Assembly: GCA_903772945.1 (NCBI GenBank)
Contig: CAICTM010001601.1
Location: forward strand, 1 to 26,116
Reading direction: 5' to 3'
Length of the DNA: 26,116 bases
From: Seminavis robusta
Taxonomy: Eukaryota; Bacillariophyta; Bacillariophyceae; Naviculales; Naviculaceae
The notes below the pieces were generated by a model. The model searched no databases and was not told the DNA's origin. It saw only the letters and a list, made by a program, of their open reading frames with translations. Below are positions 10,072 to 18,505 of the stretch, piece after piece. Positions within the stretch are counted from its first letter, which is position 1. Each line of letters opens with the position of its first letter. A program made the position numbers and the translations under genes.

Positions 10072-10855
10072 CTGCAAGGCCCTGGCTAAACGTTCTCGTT
10101 GGACGGGGGTCTTGAAATCACAGTTGCATCCTGTCCTGAAACTTTGGAATAGTCGGTTGGCACCAGCTTGATGAAACCTCCGAGTGTCTTATCAATACGT
10201 TTGTATTCGGTTGCCTTGTATTTGCGGTACTCGTGGCCTTGCAGCAAGCAGTAAACATATATAGCCTTGCGTTCAAACTTATATCCACACAGGCCGATTC
10301 AAGACACCCAGCCATCAAGGTCCACAAAGCACCGACTCAAACGAGCCCAAATGTTGTGGTGCAGCCAACCTCAAAAAGGAATTGGGATAACCTTGATGTT
10401 GCAGTATTCCCAACAAGGTTGGCAGCGCACTATAGGGATCACGCCGACAACGGTTACAGATTGGCAGCTCCTTCATGGCGATCCGTGCGTGGCAATTCTC
10501 AAGAAGGCCGACAAGGTCCAATGGAATGAATAGAATCAGTCAGCCCAAGTCCCCAGCAACTCCCCCCAATGATCTCCAGCAATGTGCTGTAGTTCAGTAG
10601 TAATAATCTCTCATCACATCCGTGGAGTCCATCAATTTGACGTTATCCAGCCTATCATGGGGTGGCAAGGAATGAAACATGCCGGAGTGTGGGTTGTCCA
10701 TGGGTGCATCCACTGAATCAGCTCAAAATCCGAATCCACAGAGGTTGCAAAGATAATCAAAGCCTAATCAAACAAACCACCAATATTCCTGTAGATTCTT
10801 GTTCTAGCTAGCTAGTGAGTGAGTGAACTCTTTCTAGACAAGCTACTAGTCTAGT
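10072..10855. other. Intergenic with possible degraded coding remnant
   Basis: No intact gene is visible. Two overlapping plus-strand frames (10233-10529 and 10267-10533) each look partly coding: WDNLDVAVFPTRLAAHYRDH in one, then TDWQLLHGDPCVAILKKADK in the other. This pattern would fit a short coding remnant with a frameshift. I cannot name a family. The segment 10800-10860 is rich in CTAG words. Confidence 0.35.
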
Positions 10856-11389
10856 CTAGTTCCGTTCCATGGCTTCCGCATTGGGTTCTCCAGGTTTGGC
10901 TTGAAAGGTCCCATCTCGCGCCTCTTGTAATCCCTCCAGAGCTTCTTCGTTTGTGGTACGATGCTTCAGCCAGTATTGTCCATTCAAATGAAGGACGGGA
11001 ATATCGTACTTGTATTTTCCAAACCAGTTTGCGTGTTGTTCATCCGTGATATCGACTTGGTCCAAGCTGTGTGGCAGTTCCTCCCGCACTTCTTGGAGCA
11101 CATCCTTGACTTTGTCACATAACGTACATCCTTCCTTGGTAAAGAGGGTCACCGTCGGACTACTACTGTCGTCTGTTTCTTGATACACACCGCCCGTGAC
11201 ACTGGCATGCCGTATCGTTATTAGTCGTGGTGGTGGCAATAATCGACGCGAAACGAATTTTGGTGGCACCTGATTGACAACGACGAATGCATTGGAACAC
11301 GATCTTCTAAGTAAAACTAGTGCCATTAGTAGTGGGAAGAAATGAACGGTTCTTGTTGTTATGACGCTCCTGATGATGAGTGTTGTCAT
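10856..11389 (-). CDS. Plastid-targeted glutaredoxin-like protein (DUF836/C5orf63-YDR286C type)
   Basis: The protein has 177 residues from the ATG at 11389. The frame is open further upstream, but only with a TTG. Residues 1-34 form a signal-anchor-like segment (FFPLLMALVLL core, then RRSCSNA) followed by F35 and a basic, Pro-rich stretch (to about 62). This fits the diatom bipartite plastid presequence. The domain spans about 78-150. It begins TVTLFTKEGCTLC with the redox pair C88 and C91, and ends with KYDIPVLHLNGQYWLKHR, where P131 is the cis-proline of the thioredoxin fold. These motifs match the small glutaredoxin-like family PF05768, whose members have a CxxC but are poorly characterised. 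Likely role: thiol-disulfide exchange in the plastid. It is divergent from the PLD gene at 11860. There is a clean TAG stop and no intron is evident. Confidence 0.85.
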   Translation of the reverse strand: MTTLIIRSVITTRTVHFFPLLMALVLLRRSCSNAFVVVNQVPPKFVSRRLLPPPRLITIRHASVTGGVYQETDDSSSPTVTLFTKEGCTLCDKVKDVLQEVREELPHSLDQVDITDEQHANWFGKYKYDIPVLHLNGQYWLKHRTTNEEALEGLQEARDGTFQAKPGEPNAEAMERN

Positions 11390-11859
11390 CTTTGTGTTGT
11401 CAGGCCAAAGCAAGGTACACCTTGGTTGTTGTTGGAACCGTCCTCTTTGGTGTCAAAAAAGATATCGTGTGGCGGAACTTGACTTGGGTTCAGGCATAGC
11501 TGGCCGGGGTCGCTCGCGCCGCCAATAGTTAGTGTAATTATTAACGTATTTAACTCGAAGTGATCAAGTAAGCCTCAACGTCTCCAACGTACTTTAATTA
11601 CCAAACTTACTTAAAAACAAAAGCAGGGCGTCCAATCACCCGAATGCGCTCACTGGAATCCGGAACCATTTCCTGCAGCCAAGATCTCCTTTGCGGTACT
11701 GCCGACCAAAGGATCACTCGAACAGATGCAATGTTTGTTGGTGGGCCGGAAGCTCTTGCGTTGAAAGGACCTGCTCACATTTTGATTGATATCTATCTAT
11801 TGTTAGCCTTCTGAACACTCCACTATACTGTCTGTGGACAACAAACACACTCTGCCAAG
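11390..11859. promoter_or_regulatory. Divergent intergenic region between the glutaredoxin-like and PLD genes
   Basis: Both genes are transcribed outward from this 470-bp interval, so it must hold both promoters (inference). AT-rich patches lie near 11525-11615 (TAATTATTAACG, CTTAATTACC). The PLD start has a good context (GCCAAGATGTC). No canonical TATA box can be assigned with confidence. Confidence 0.45.
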
Positions 11860-13825
11860 ATGTCGTCAATGGGCAATGTAGACAAGTCGGCGCGAACACT
11901 AGCCATCAAGGTCAAGGTCGCCGCCGTGGCCAACACGGAAAATACACTGGACACGGTCTTTGAATTCCTACCGTGTTGTGCCACTCATGTCGGTACTATT
12001 CCCGAAGACGTGGATGCCGAAGATGCCACTGCCGCGAAACTGAGTTATGTCGGTCAAGCGGCATATCAAGTCCTGCGGACACGCCATCCCCGGCAACACC
12101 ATCAACTCTGGAATGTCACTACGGGCCGCGTGGTGGGATCGCTCCAATACACACCGTATCGGTCCTGGAAGTCGACGCGAGATTTGACAGCCGGCCACGA
12201 CGACTGGTTCCCCGAGAAATTGGCGGAAATTATTACAAGAACGCACAAATGGTGTGACATTATGAGTCTGGGTCCACCCGATGGAATGTTCATGACCAAA
12301 TTCAAAGAAGCACTGCATGTATTGGCACTGCGATCGCACGCCACAAATCAACGCATTGTAGTGCGCATGATGTTTGGAAACATTGTCGGAATGCCCGTCA
12401 ATTGCACTGCCGTCATTCGAGAACTCACCAAGGATTTACCATCATGCACTCAACCGCATAAGTTGCATCTATGGGTAGGAGCATGGCGCAAGGGAACTTC
12501 CTGGAATCACGCCAAGATTATTGCTGTCGACGGAAAATACCTGCATACGGGAGGACACAATCTGTGGGATTTTCATGTAAGTAATCTCAAGAGATACAAC
12601 GGTGTTGTGTGGCTGCAAGGTTTGCGATGTCAGCCAGATCTCATCATTCATTCTTCTATACATTATATATATGCAGTACCTCAAACACAATCCGGTGCAT
12701 GACTTGAGTTTGGAAATGGAAGGACGGGTGGCCAACGATGGTCACTTGTTTGCCAATGCGCAATGGGCATATATTGAACGAAAGCAACTCACGTGTATTG
12801 GAAGTTGTGTCGATCGAATGCCCGATGCCATGCCCATGTTTTTGCAGTCGCGGGTCACCGTCAGTGAATACCCCGAAGGTGTGGCCGATATATTCCCACC
12901 CATGTACAATCGAGCGCTCGTACTTGGACAGCAACCACAACAACCACATGTCGACCCGGAAGGAACCATTCCCGTCATTAGCATGGGACGCTATGGAGCC
13001 GTCATGAGACGGCACAAGCCGTCGGACGATGCCATTGTCGCCATGCTGGAATCGGCCCACAAAATTGTGAGACTGGCATTGCAAGATTTGGGACCCGTTT
13101 GTATTCCTGGCACGAAAATCACCATTCCCGGCTTGGTCTGGCCTCGAGACATTTTACGAGCACTCGGGCGAATCATATGGACCAAAGGAGTCGATGTGGA
13201 AATTCTATTGAGTAATCCCAACAGTATCCCGGGGGGATTGACACCGACCGAAGCCAATTATGGAAATGGTTGGAACTGTGTCGATGTGGCGTCGGAAATT
13301 ATCAAAACCATCGTCCAACAATTTCCGCAAGATGCTTGCACCAGAGACGCACTGCGGAAAAAGGTACAACACAATCTACGACTGTGCTTTATTCGATTAG
13401 GAGACTTGGGAAGTACATGGGAAGATGGGACTACCATTGGTATGCATGCCAAGCATTTTATCATTGATGACCGTGCTGCCTATATTGGGTCACAGAACTT
13501 GTACATTTGTGACTTGGCAGAGTGGGGCGTGGTCATTGATGATGAGACACAAGTGCAGAAAATGATGCAAGAGTATTGGAATCCAATGTGGGATGTGTCG
13601 TTTCTGGATGCTGATGTCGATGTCGAAATGGTCCTGGATGGATTGGGGATCGATCGAAGTGCTCCCAATAGATATCAACTCTCTGCTGAGGAACGCAAAA
13701 TGGCAGACACCAACAAACGACGACGGTATTCCGTCAACACACCAATTCACTCGGACTTTTACGACACCTTCTCGGCTGATTTGTCAGACACCACGGAGGA
13801 AGAAAAGAGTGACAAGTTGTGGTGA
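11860..13825 (+). CDS. Phospholipase D superfamily protein with two HKD motifs (two exons)
   Basis: Exon 1 is 11860-12576 and exon 2 is 12677-13825. The intron is 100 bp and phase 0, with donor GTAAGT and acceptor TATATGCAG. The spliced product has 621 residues. The first catalytic motif is H217-A-K219-IIAV-D224, followed by GGHN (231-234); the second is H496-A-K498-HFII-D503, followed by GSQN (510-513). Both fit HxK(x)4D(x)6GSxN, with the first GSxN changed to GGHN. The two motifs form one active site in this superfamily, which cleaves or transfers phosphodiester bonds through a phospho-histidine. I see no PX, PH or C2 domain, signal peptide or membrane segment, so it is not a classical plant C2-PLD or PXPH-PLD; the substrate (phospholipid, cardiolipin or nucleic acid) is open. 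The C-terminal ~60 residues are charged and probably disordered. Confidence 0.9.
12577..12676 (+). other. Spliceosomal intron in the PLD gene
   Basis: The intron runs from GTAAGT to TATATATGCAG. Removing it joins two frames in phase and restores the typical sequence after the first HKD motif (LWDFH then YLKHNPVHDLSLEMEG). The 100-bp size is usual for diatom introns. If retained, translation continues in a different frame and ends at 12702. Confidence 0.92.
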
Positions 13826-13896
13826 CCTACCTGTCTCGCAAACCAAACAGTCCAAACCAGAGAACCAGCTTTCTCTCAGCAACTCGATTCCTGCAA

Positions 13897-13956
13897 CGTT
13901 ACAACTGTGCCATGTTTTCACTCCATCGTTACAACTGTGCCATGTTTTCACTCCAT
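13897..13956. repeat. Exact 30-bp tandem duplication in the PLD 3' region
   Basis: The unit at 13897-13926 (starting CGTTACAACTGTGCC) is repeated without change at 13927-13956. It sits about 70 bp after the PLD stop codon. Perfect identity suggests a recent slippage or duplication event. Confidence 0.95.
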
Positions 13957-14239
13957 ATTATATACTAGAGTCATGTGTTCTAGATGAACAATAATATCAA
14001 AGCTCAGCTGATTTCACCGTCTCTCGTACCAGCTCGGTACCATTATAGCATCAATGGGGAGGCGTTGAACTGAAAGGGGCTTGTCCGGTGCTGAAACGGA
14101 ACTGATTCAATTGAAGAAGAGCCACCAGGGAAAGGACAGAAGAAGCAGAGAAGCAGCAGATTGATCATTCCCATCCTGCTTGCATCGGAGTCAGCAGGAG
14201 TCCTCCTGAAAGCACTGTGCACGCTCCTATGAGGATTCG

Positions 14240-14440
14240 AGGATATGTTTCAAGAGGTGCAGGCCAACTTCGTCGTCGAGTACAAGAAGGGAAACGGAGT
14301 GATTAGTCTGCATACAGGAGGCAGCAAACCAATGTTCTCCCTCCTTCGGTGTGAGTTGTCGAGGACCTGACCCTGGAGCTAAGTGAAAGAATAAACTGGC
14401 AGGCAACACCATGCATATTCAGGAGGCTCATAAGCATGTG
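14240..14440 (+). pseudogene. Degraded fragment of the F-box/LRR-like gene at 9.4 kb
   Basis: This stretch aligns with about 9427-9612 of the F-box/LRR gene. Shared landmarks in the same order include TTCGTCGAGTACA-like sequence, CCAAT/ACGTTCTCCC, a GTGGACCTGA(C)GCTGGAGCTAA-like block and GCATATTtgAAAGGCTCAT / GCATATTCAGGAGGCTCAT. The copy has in-frame stops (for example GCTAAGTGA) and indels, so it cannot encode the LRR part. It probably came from an old duplication, with the glutaredoxin and PLD genes now lying between the two copies. Confidence 0.72.
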
Positions 14441-14476
14441 TCCTACTACTCCCAATGATCAAGCACTGACGATCTG

Positions 14477-14522
14477 TACAGTACTGTAGTCTACAGGTAC
14501 CAGGTACCATACAGTACTGTAG
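14477..14522. repeat. Pair of 13-bp direct repeats, each palindromic
   Basis: TACAGTACTGTAG occurs at 14477-14489 and again at 14510-14522. Its core ACAGTACTGT is a perfect palindrome. Between the copies lie two AGGTACCA words. The arrangement can fold as a hairpin or serve as paired protein sites. It ends in a TTTTT run, about 215 bp before the DUF1995 start. Confidence 0.8.
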
Positions 14523-14736
14523 TTTTTCCGATGCCGAGACGTGCCCTCATGAGCGTGAATGAATTAAGTTCGGGACTGAATGATACCGTACCGTATCAAT
14601 GACGTCATCCTTCAACAAGATCTTTTTCTCACAAACCAGGTGGATCCTTCTTTGCCCTCATTTCTTCCTCGATCCTCGTCTGCTCATCATTGTTGGTCCC
14701 TTTGCTTGTACAATAAACGGCAACAAATTCAACACA

Positions 14737-15825
14737 ATGAGGTTCAGTTTTGGGAGTTCAGTATCGTTATTGGTTTTCGCCAGTGCTCATGTAGTGAGCG
14801 CCTTTATTACTGGTTCGCCCTTATTAGTCAAAGACTCTGCGACTTCAGTTTCCTTCTCTACTACGGCATTGAGCGCCAAACTGACGCGGCTACCCACGGG
14901 AATATCTCCCTTTGAAAAGTCTGCCGCTCGTTCCCGAGATTTTCAAGGAGAATTCCGCAAGACGTGTCAAAAGGTAATCCAAGATGCGCTCCGTGATAAT
15001 GTACAAACCATGGAGATTGAATTCCCTCCGTTGCTGGGCGGAGACAAGTCCAAGACGCAATTTGATGACTTTGACAACGTCCAAGAATTGAATCAAAATC
15101 AAGATTGGTGTGTGCAGTTGGCGCCCATGCTGGGAATTCAACCGACCTGGTTGATCTTTCCGGATTTGAAAGAGTGCGAGTTAGCCAAAGAAAAGTGGAC
15201 CGGACAACGGTATCGTCAAGCCGCTGTTTTTACCAGTCTGGAAGAAGTCACTCAACACTACACACAAGGCGATGAATCCTATTCCAAGCCATGGGGGGCT
15301 ACCTTTGCTTCTGGAATGAATTCGCTACTGGGTGGTAATAGTGGAGATGCTGGATTATTGGGAGATCAAACTGCATTGGATTCGCTCAATGATAACAGTC
15401 CACCCAAACTCCACCTCATTTGCCAGCCTGGCAATTCCGGGCCGGTGGAAGACTGGATCAATGTCGAGACACTACATAAAGGATCCAAAGGAGTTCCGAC
15501 AGTTGTGGTCAATGGAGCACTCGACAAGGTCCGAGATGGATACTACGCAGCCTTTATTTTCCCGGCACTGGCCAAAGCGACACCTTTTTACAAAAAATTT
15601 GAGTCGGTCTTTTATTTGAAGCCAATATCCGACAAAGGCGTTTATGGTTGGGTTTACAGAGTCTATCCAGAACCTTGGCAAGTGGTCTTGCAAACGCCCA
15701 GCAAAGATAAAAATGGCAACATCAAAGTGACCGATACGGTGGCCCTGACAAGTGATGTCAAGCCGACGTATGACCAAGCCGTGAAAGCTCTCTTGTCCAC
15801 GTCGGCCGGGGCCACTGTGCAGTAA
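14737..15825 (+). CDS. Plastid-targeted DUF1995 domain protein
   Basis: The protein has 362 residues from the ATG at 14737. An in-frame ATG at 14599 would add 46 residues in front of the signal peptide, so I prefer the later start. Residues 1-22 form a signal peptide (SVSLLVFASAHVVSA) with F23 after the cleavage site and a Ser/Thr/Ala-rich transit-like stretch to about 60; this is a bipartite plastid presequence. The domain starts at about 68 with the family's usual opening, a helix ending in MEIEFPPL (E95-L99), and continues to about 345. Conserved-looking parts are WLIFPDLKECELAKEKW, HLICQPGNSGPVEDW and GVPTVVVNGALDKVRDGYY, then VYPEPWQVVLQ. DUF1995 proteins occur in plastids and cyanobacteria, and the plant member LPA3 is linked to photosystem II assembly; whether this one does the same is inference. 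Single exon, clean TAA. Confidence 0.88.
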   Translation: MRFSFGSSVSLLVFASAHVVSAFITGSPLLVKDSATSVSFSTTALSAKLTRLPTGISPFEKSAARSRDFQGEFRKTCQKVIQDALRDNVQTMEIEFPPLLGGDKSKTQFDDFDNVQELNQNQDWCVQLAPMLGIQPTWLIFPDLKECELAKEKWTGQRYRQAAVFTSLEEVTQHYTQGDESYSKPWGATFASGMNSLLGGNSGDAGLLGDQTALDSLNDNSPPKLHLICQPGNSGPVEDWINVETLHKGSKGVPTVVVNGALDKVRDGYYAAFIFPALAKATPFYKKFESVFYLKPISDKGVYGWVYRVYPEPWQVVLQTPSKDKNGNIKVTDTVALTSDVKPTYDQAVKALLSTSAGATVQ

Positions 15826-16221
15826 CTAATAATTGGCTTACTAGTATACCGCAACAATAATGCAGAAATGCACAAATCAGTGTACCTGTCGATTAGGATC
15901 TTGTTGTGTGCTTTTCTCATGTCAGATTGCATGTACGGGTGACAAAAGTTGGAAGAAGGGTATATTATCTGATACAATCATGATACCGGGCACTACTTGT
16001 TGCCAGTTCCATTTGTTCAACTTTCCTGGCCATGGCGACCAGCCAGTCATCCCGAAACAGGCTTAGATTGCTTAGTAGCTTTGATGTGATCTATCTATAC
16101 ACTGCCAGAGCTACCAATACGGTAGCTGTCGTGAGGAGTTCTGTCCCTGCTTCCACAATCAGCTTTAGTTGGCGGTGGGGTCGTACAAGAGCCGCCATCC
16201 AGTGGCCTTCAGGCAACCACT

Positions 16222-16656
16222 GGGTTACTCGGCATTTTGTCTATTTAAGGCTATTGTATCTGATTACAGAGTTGCCTAAATGTTCTATGCTCCTTTGTAA
16301 AAGTGGCTTATGTCTCACAATGTCTCCGGATGTCTCACAATGTCTACAAATGTCTCACAATGTCTCCGGATGTCTCACAATGTATCACTTTGTCTGCTAA
16401 TGTCTACCAATGTCTCACTTTGTCTACACAGTACAGTAAAACAGTACAAAAATGTCTACCAATGTCTCACAATGTCTCACAATGTCTCACTTTGTCTACC
16501 AATGTCTACCAATGTATCACTTTGTCTACTAATGTTTCCTAAAGTCGCACAATGTCTACTTTGTCTACTTATGTCTACTAATGGTGTGTAGACATTTACA
16601 TAAAAATCACTTTTAATCGCCAAAACACTGCAAACAGACAAAATGCCGAGTAACCC
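16222..16656. mobile_element. 435-bp MITE-like element with 21-bp perfect terminal inverted repeats
   Basis: The left end at 16222-16242 begins GGGTTACTCGGCATTTTGTC, and 16636-16656 is its exact reverse complement. The element splits the first tandem unit at the A/B junction; the same junction at about 17313 and 17962 reads CAACCACTGTCGAAC uninterrupted, giving two empty sites. The filled site has nine extra bases (TGTGCACCT) before GTCGAAC, and no clean target-site duplication can be assigned. The interior is almost entirely a 10-bp minisatellite with no transposase, so it would be non-autonomous. The superfamily is unknown. Confidence 0.85.
16311..16581. repeat. 10-bp minisatellite (TGTCTCACAA family) inside the inverted-repeat element
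   Basis: About 22-24 copies of a 10-bp unit with variants TGTCTCACAA, TGTCTCCGGA, TGTCTACCAA, TGTCTACTAA and TGTATCACTT, with one interruption around 16430-16450 (CAGTACAGTAAAACAGTACA). The plus strand is free of stops in more than one frame because the unit is 10 bp long, which creates Met/Ser/Asn/Val/Cys/Leu-rich open frames that are not genes. The terminal inverted repeats contain the related word TTTGTCTA/AGACAAA. Confidence 0.93.
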
Positions 16657-16863
16657 TGTGCACCTGTCGAACAATGCCAATGGCTATCATCTCTATTCTT
16701 GTTCAAGCTCGGTTGCGATTCATCACACAGTCGCTGACTCGCTGACGAGCCACGGAGTACGGTTCCAGTCCTTGTTCTCCTGTTGCACTTGCTCTGGTGT
16801 TGGCGTTGGCGAGATGCCCTGACAAAAACTAGAATCGAATCTCAAGAGAAACAGAGAGCTTTC

Positions 16864-17106
16864 TCACTTACCCTTTGTTTTTTCCGTCTTGCGAATCTTT
16901 CTTTGAATATCAGAGGCGAGAATCCGCCTCGTATCACGATATCCGGCAACATTGATTCGAAGCGCATGTTCGTCAATCTTCTGGACAATGGCAGGCATCC
17001 ATGCGCCCTTGTGATAGCGGGAGTAGTATTCAATAGACTCGCCCACACGGAATTGCCACAAGAGACGCGATTTGTCTCCATCGGCAACATCGGCAATGAC
17101 GTCTTT
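16864..17106 (-). pseudogene. Truncated tandem copy 1 of the Tudor/Agenet-like gene
   Basis: The frame encodes DGDKSRLLWQFRVGESIEYY and the rest of the Tudor-like domain, as in the copy at 18161-18505. Upstream of GACGTC the frame meets a TGA (in TTGAACAAAAGACGTC), and there is no ATG. It therefore lacks the first ~35 residues and a start. It could be expressed only by read-through or as an exon of a fused transcript. The sequence after the domain again has a GTAAGT donor. Confidence 0.7.
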
Positions 17107-17511
17107 TGTTCAACTTTCCTGGCCATGGCGACCAGCCAGTCATCCCGAAACAGGCTTAGATTGCTTAGTAGCTTTGATGTGATCTATCTATACACTGCAG
17201 AGCTACCAATACGGTAGCTGTCGTGAGGAGTTCTGTCACTGCTTCCACAATCAGCTTTAGTTGGCGGTGGGGTCGTACAAGAGCCGCCATCCAGTGGCCT
17301 TCAGGCAACCACTGTCGAACAATGCCAATGACTATCATCTCTATTCTTGTTCAAGCTCGGTTGCGATTCATCACACAGTCGCTGACTCGCTGACGAGCCA
17401 CGGAGTACAGTTCCAGTCCTTGTTCTCCTGTTGCGCTTGCTCTGGTGTTGGCGTTGGCGAGATGCCCTGACAAAAACTAGAATCGAATCTCAAGAGAAAC
17501 AGAGAGCTTTC

Positions 17512-17754
17512 TCACTTTCCCTTTGTTTTTTCCGTCTTGCGAATCTTTCTTTGAATATCAGAGGCGAGAATCCGCCTCGTATCACGATATCCGGCAACAT
17601 TGATTCGAAGCGCATGTTCGTCAATCTTCTGGACAATGGCAGGCATCCATGCGCCCTTGTGATAGCGGGAGTAGTATTCAATAGACTCGCCCACGCGGAA
17701 TTGCCACAAGAGACGCGATTTGTCTCCATCGGCAGCATCGTCAATGACGTCTTT
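17512..17754 (-). pseudogene. Truncated tandem copy 2 of the Tudor/Agenet-like gene
   Basis: This has the same layout as copy 1: the domain frame is intact, but its 5' end is cut at the repeat junction and has no ATG. Here the GTAAGT donor seen in copies 1 and 3 reads GAAAGT on the minus strand (TCACTTTCCC on plus), so the candidate intron of the other copies would not be spliced from this one. Confidence 0.7.
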
Positions 17755-18160
17755 TGTTCAACTTTCCTGGCCATGGCGACCAGCCAGTCATCCCGAAACA
17801 GGCTTAGATTGCTTAGTAGCTTTGATGTGATCTATCTATACACTGCCAGAGCTACCAATACGGTAGCTGTCGTGAGGAGTTCTGTCACTGCTTCCACAAT
17901 CAGCTTTAGTTGGCGGTGGGGTCGTACAAGAGCCGCCATCCAGTGGCCTTCAGGCAACCACTGTCGAACAATGCCAATGGCTATCATCTCTATTCTTGTT
18001 CAAGCTCAGTTGCGATTCATCACACAGTCGCTGACTCGCTGACGAGCCACGGAGTACGGTTCCAGTCCTTGTTCTCCTGTTGCACTTGCTCTGGTGTTGG
18101 CGTTGGCGAGATGCCCTGACAAAAACTAGAATCGAATATCAAGAGAAACAGAGAGCTTTC

Positions 18161-18505
18161 TCACTTACCCTTTGTTTTTTCCGTCTTGCGAATCTTTGTT
18201 TGAATATCAGAGGCGAGAATCCGCCTCGTATCACGATATCCGGCAACATTGATTCGGAGCGCATGTTCGTCAATCTTCTGGACAATGGCAGGCATCCATG
18301 CGCCCTTGTGATAGCGGGAGTAGTATTCAATAGACTCGCCCACGCGGAATTGCCACAAGAGACGCGATTTGTCTCCATCGGCAGCATCGTCAATGACGTC
18401 TTGCACTCCAGCACCGCGAGGGTCATCCATTGGTTGAGATTCTGAAGCTGGCAAGTAATCTCGCTGCCCTTGCGTCGTTGGCATGTCACGGAACAGGACC
18501 ACCAA
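18161..18505 (-). CDS. Tudor/Agenet-like domain protein, most complete copy
   Basis: The protein has 114 residues from the ATG at 18505. Residues 54-107 (FRVGESIEYYS, then GAWMPAIVQKID, then RRILASDIQTKIRK) match the pattern of small Tudor/SH3-like barrels found in many protist proteins: G-x-VEYYS, W-(I/M)-PA-x-V, and a final D-I-x-x-K-I-R. Such domains often bind methylated or modified ligands; the ligand here is unknown. The frame as read ends GK at TGA 18161, but GGTAAGT overlaps the last codons. A 53-bp GT-AG intron (18116-18168) would replace the last residue with about 35 more; it is short for an intron, so this is uncertain. The first ~9 codons (MVVLFRDMP) lie on sequence resembling the flanking satellite, so the true start may be elsewhere or the gene may be a fragment. 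Confidence 0.45.
   Translation of the reverse strand: MVVLFRDMPTTQGQRDYLPASESQPMDDPRGAGVQDVIDDAADGDKSRLLWQFRVGESIEYYSRYHKGAWMPAIVQKIDEHALRINVAGYRDTRRILASDIQTKIRKTEKTKGK

Larger units (their letters stand above)
13826..14736. other. Intergenic with short repeats and a pseudogene fragment
   Basis: This holds the 3' region of the PLD gene with a 30-bp tandem duplication (13897-13956), the F-box/LRR pseudogene fragment (14240-14440), a pair of 13-bp palindromic direct repeats (14477-14522) and the 5' region of the DUF1995 gene. No intact gene was seen. Confidence 0.6.
16012..18402. repeat. Three-copy tandem array of a ~648-bp gene-containing unit
   Basis: The unit has part A (about 205 bp, starting TTTGTTCAACTTTCCTGGCC and ending CAACCACTG) and part B (about 440 bp, starting TCGAACAATGCC and ending at GACGTC). 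A1 is 16012-16221, B1 16667-17106, A2 17107-17313, B2 17314-17754, A3 17755-17962 and B3 17963-18402. The copies are nearly identical, with only scattered substitutions and one single-base deletion in A2 (near 17200). Between A1 and B1 sits the 435-bp inverted-repeat element. After B3 the sequence diverges into the unique 5' end of the Tudor-like gene. The unit therefore arose by duplicating the 3' part of that gene together with downstream DNA. Confidence 0.92.

Noticed and set aside
11860..12257. Second plus frame and minus frames over PLD exon 1
   Set aside because: Shadows of the PLD coding frame, which carries the HKD motif.
16303..16591. Met/Ser/Asn/Val/Cys-rich repeat protein on plus
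   Set aside because: The unit is 10 bp, so open frames appear in several registers and simply reflect a minisatellite without stops.
16032..18445. Plus-strand frames (MATSQSSRNRLRLLSSF..., MRLLWCWRWRDALTKT...) in the tandem units
   Set aside because: They are antisense to the Tudor-like domain frame, which has the recognisable motif; repetition makes them look conserved.
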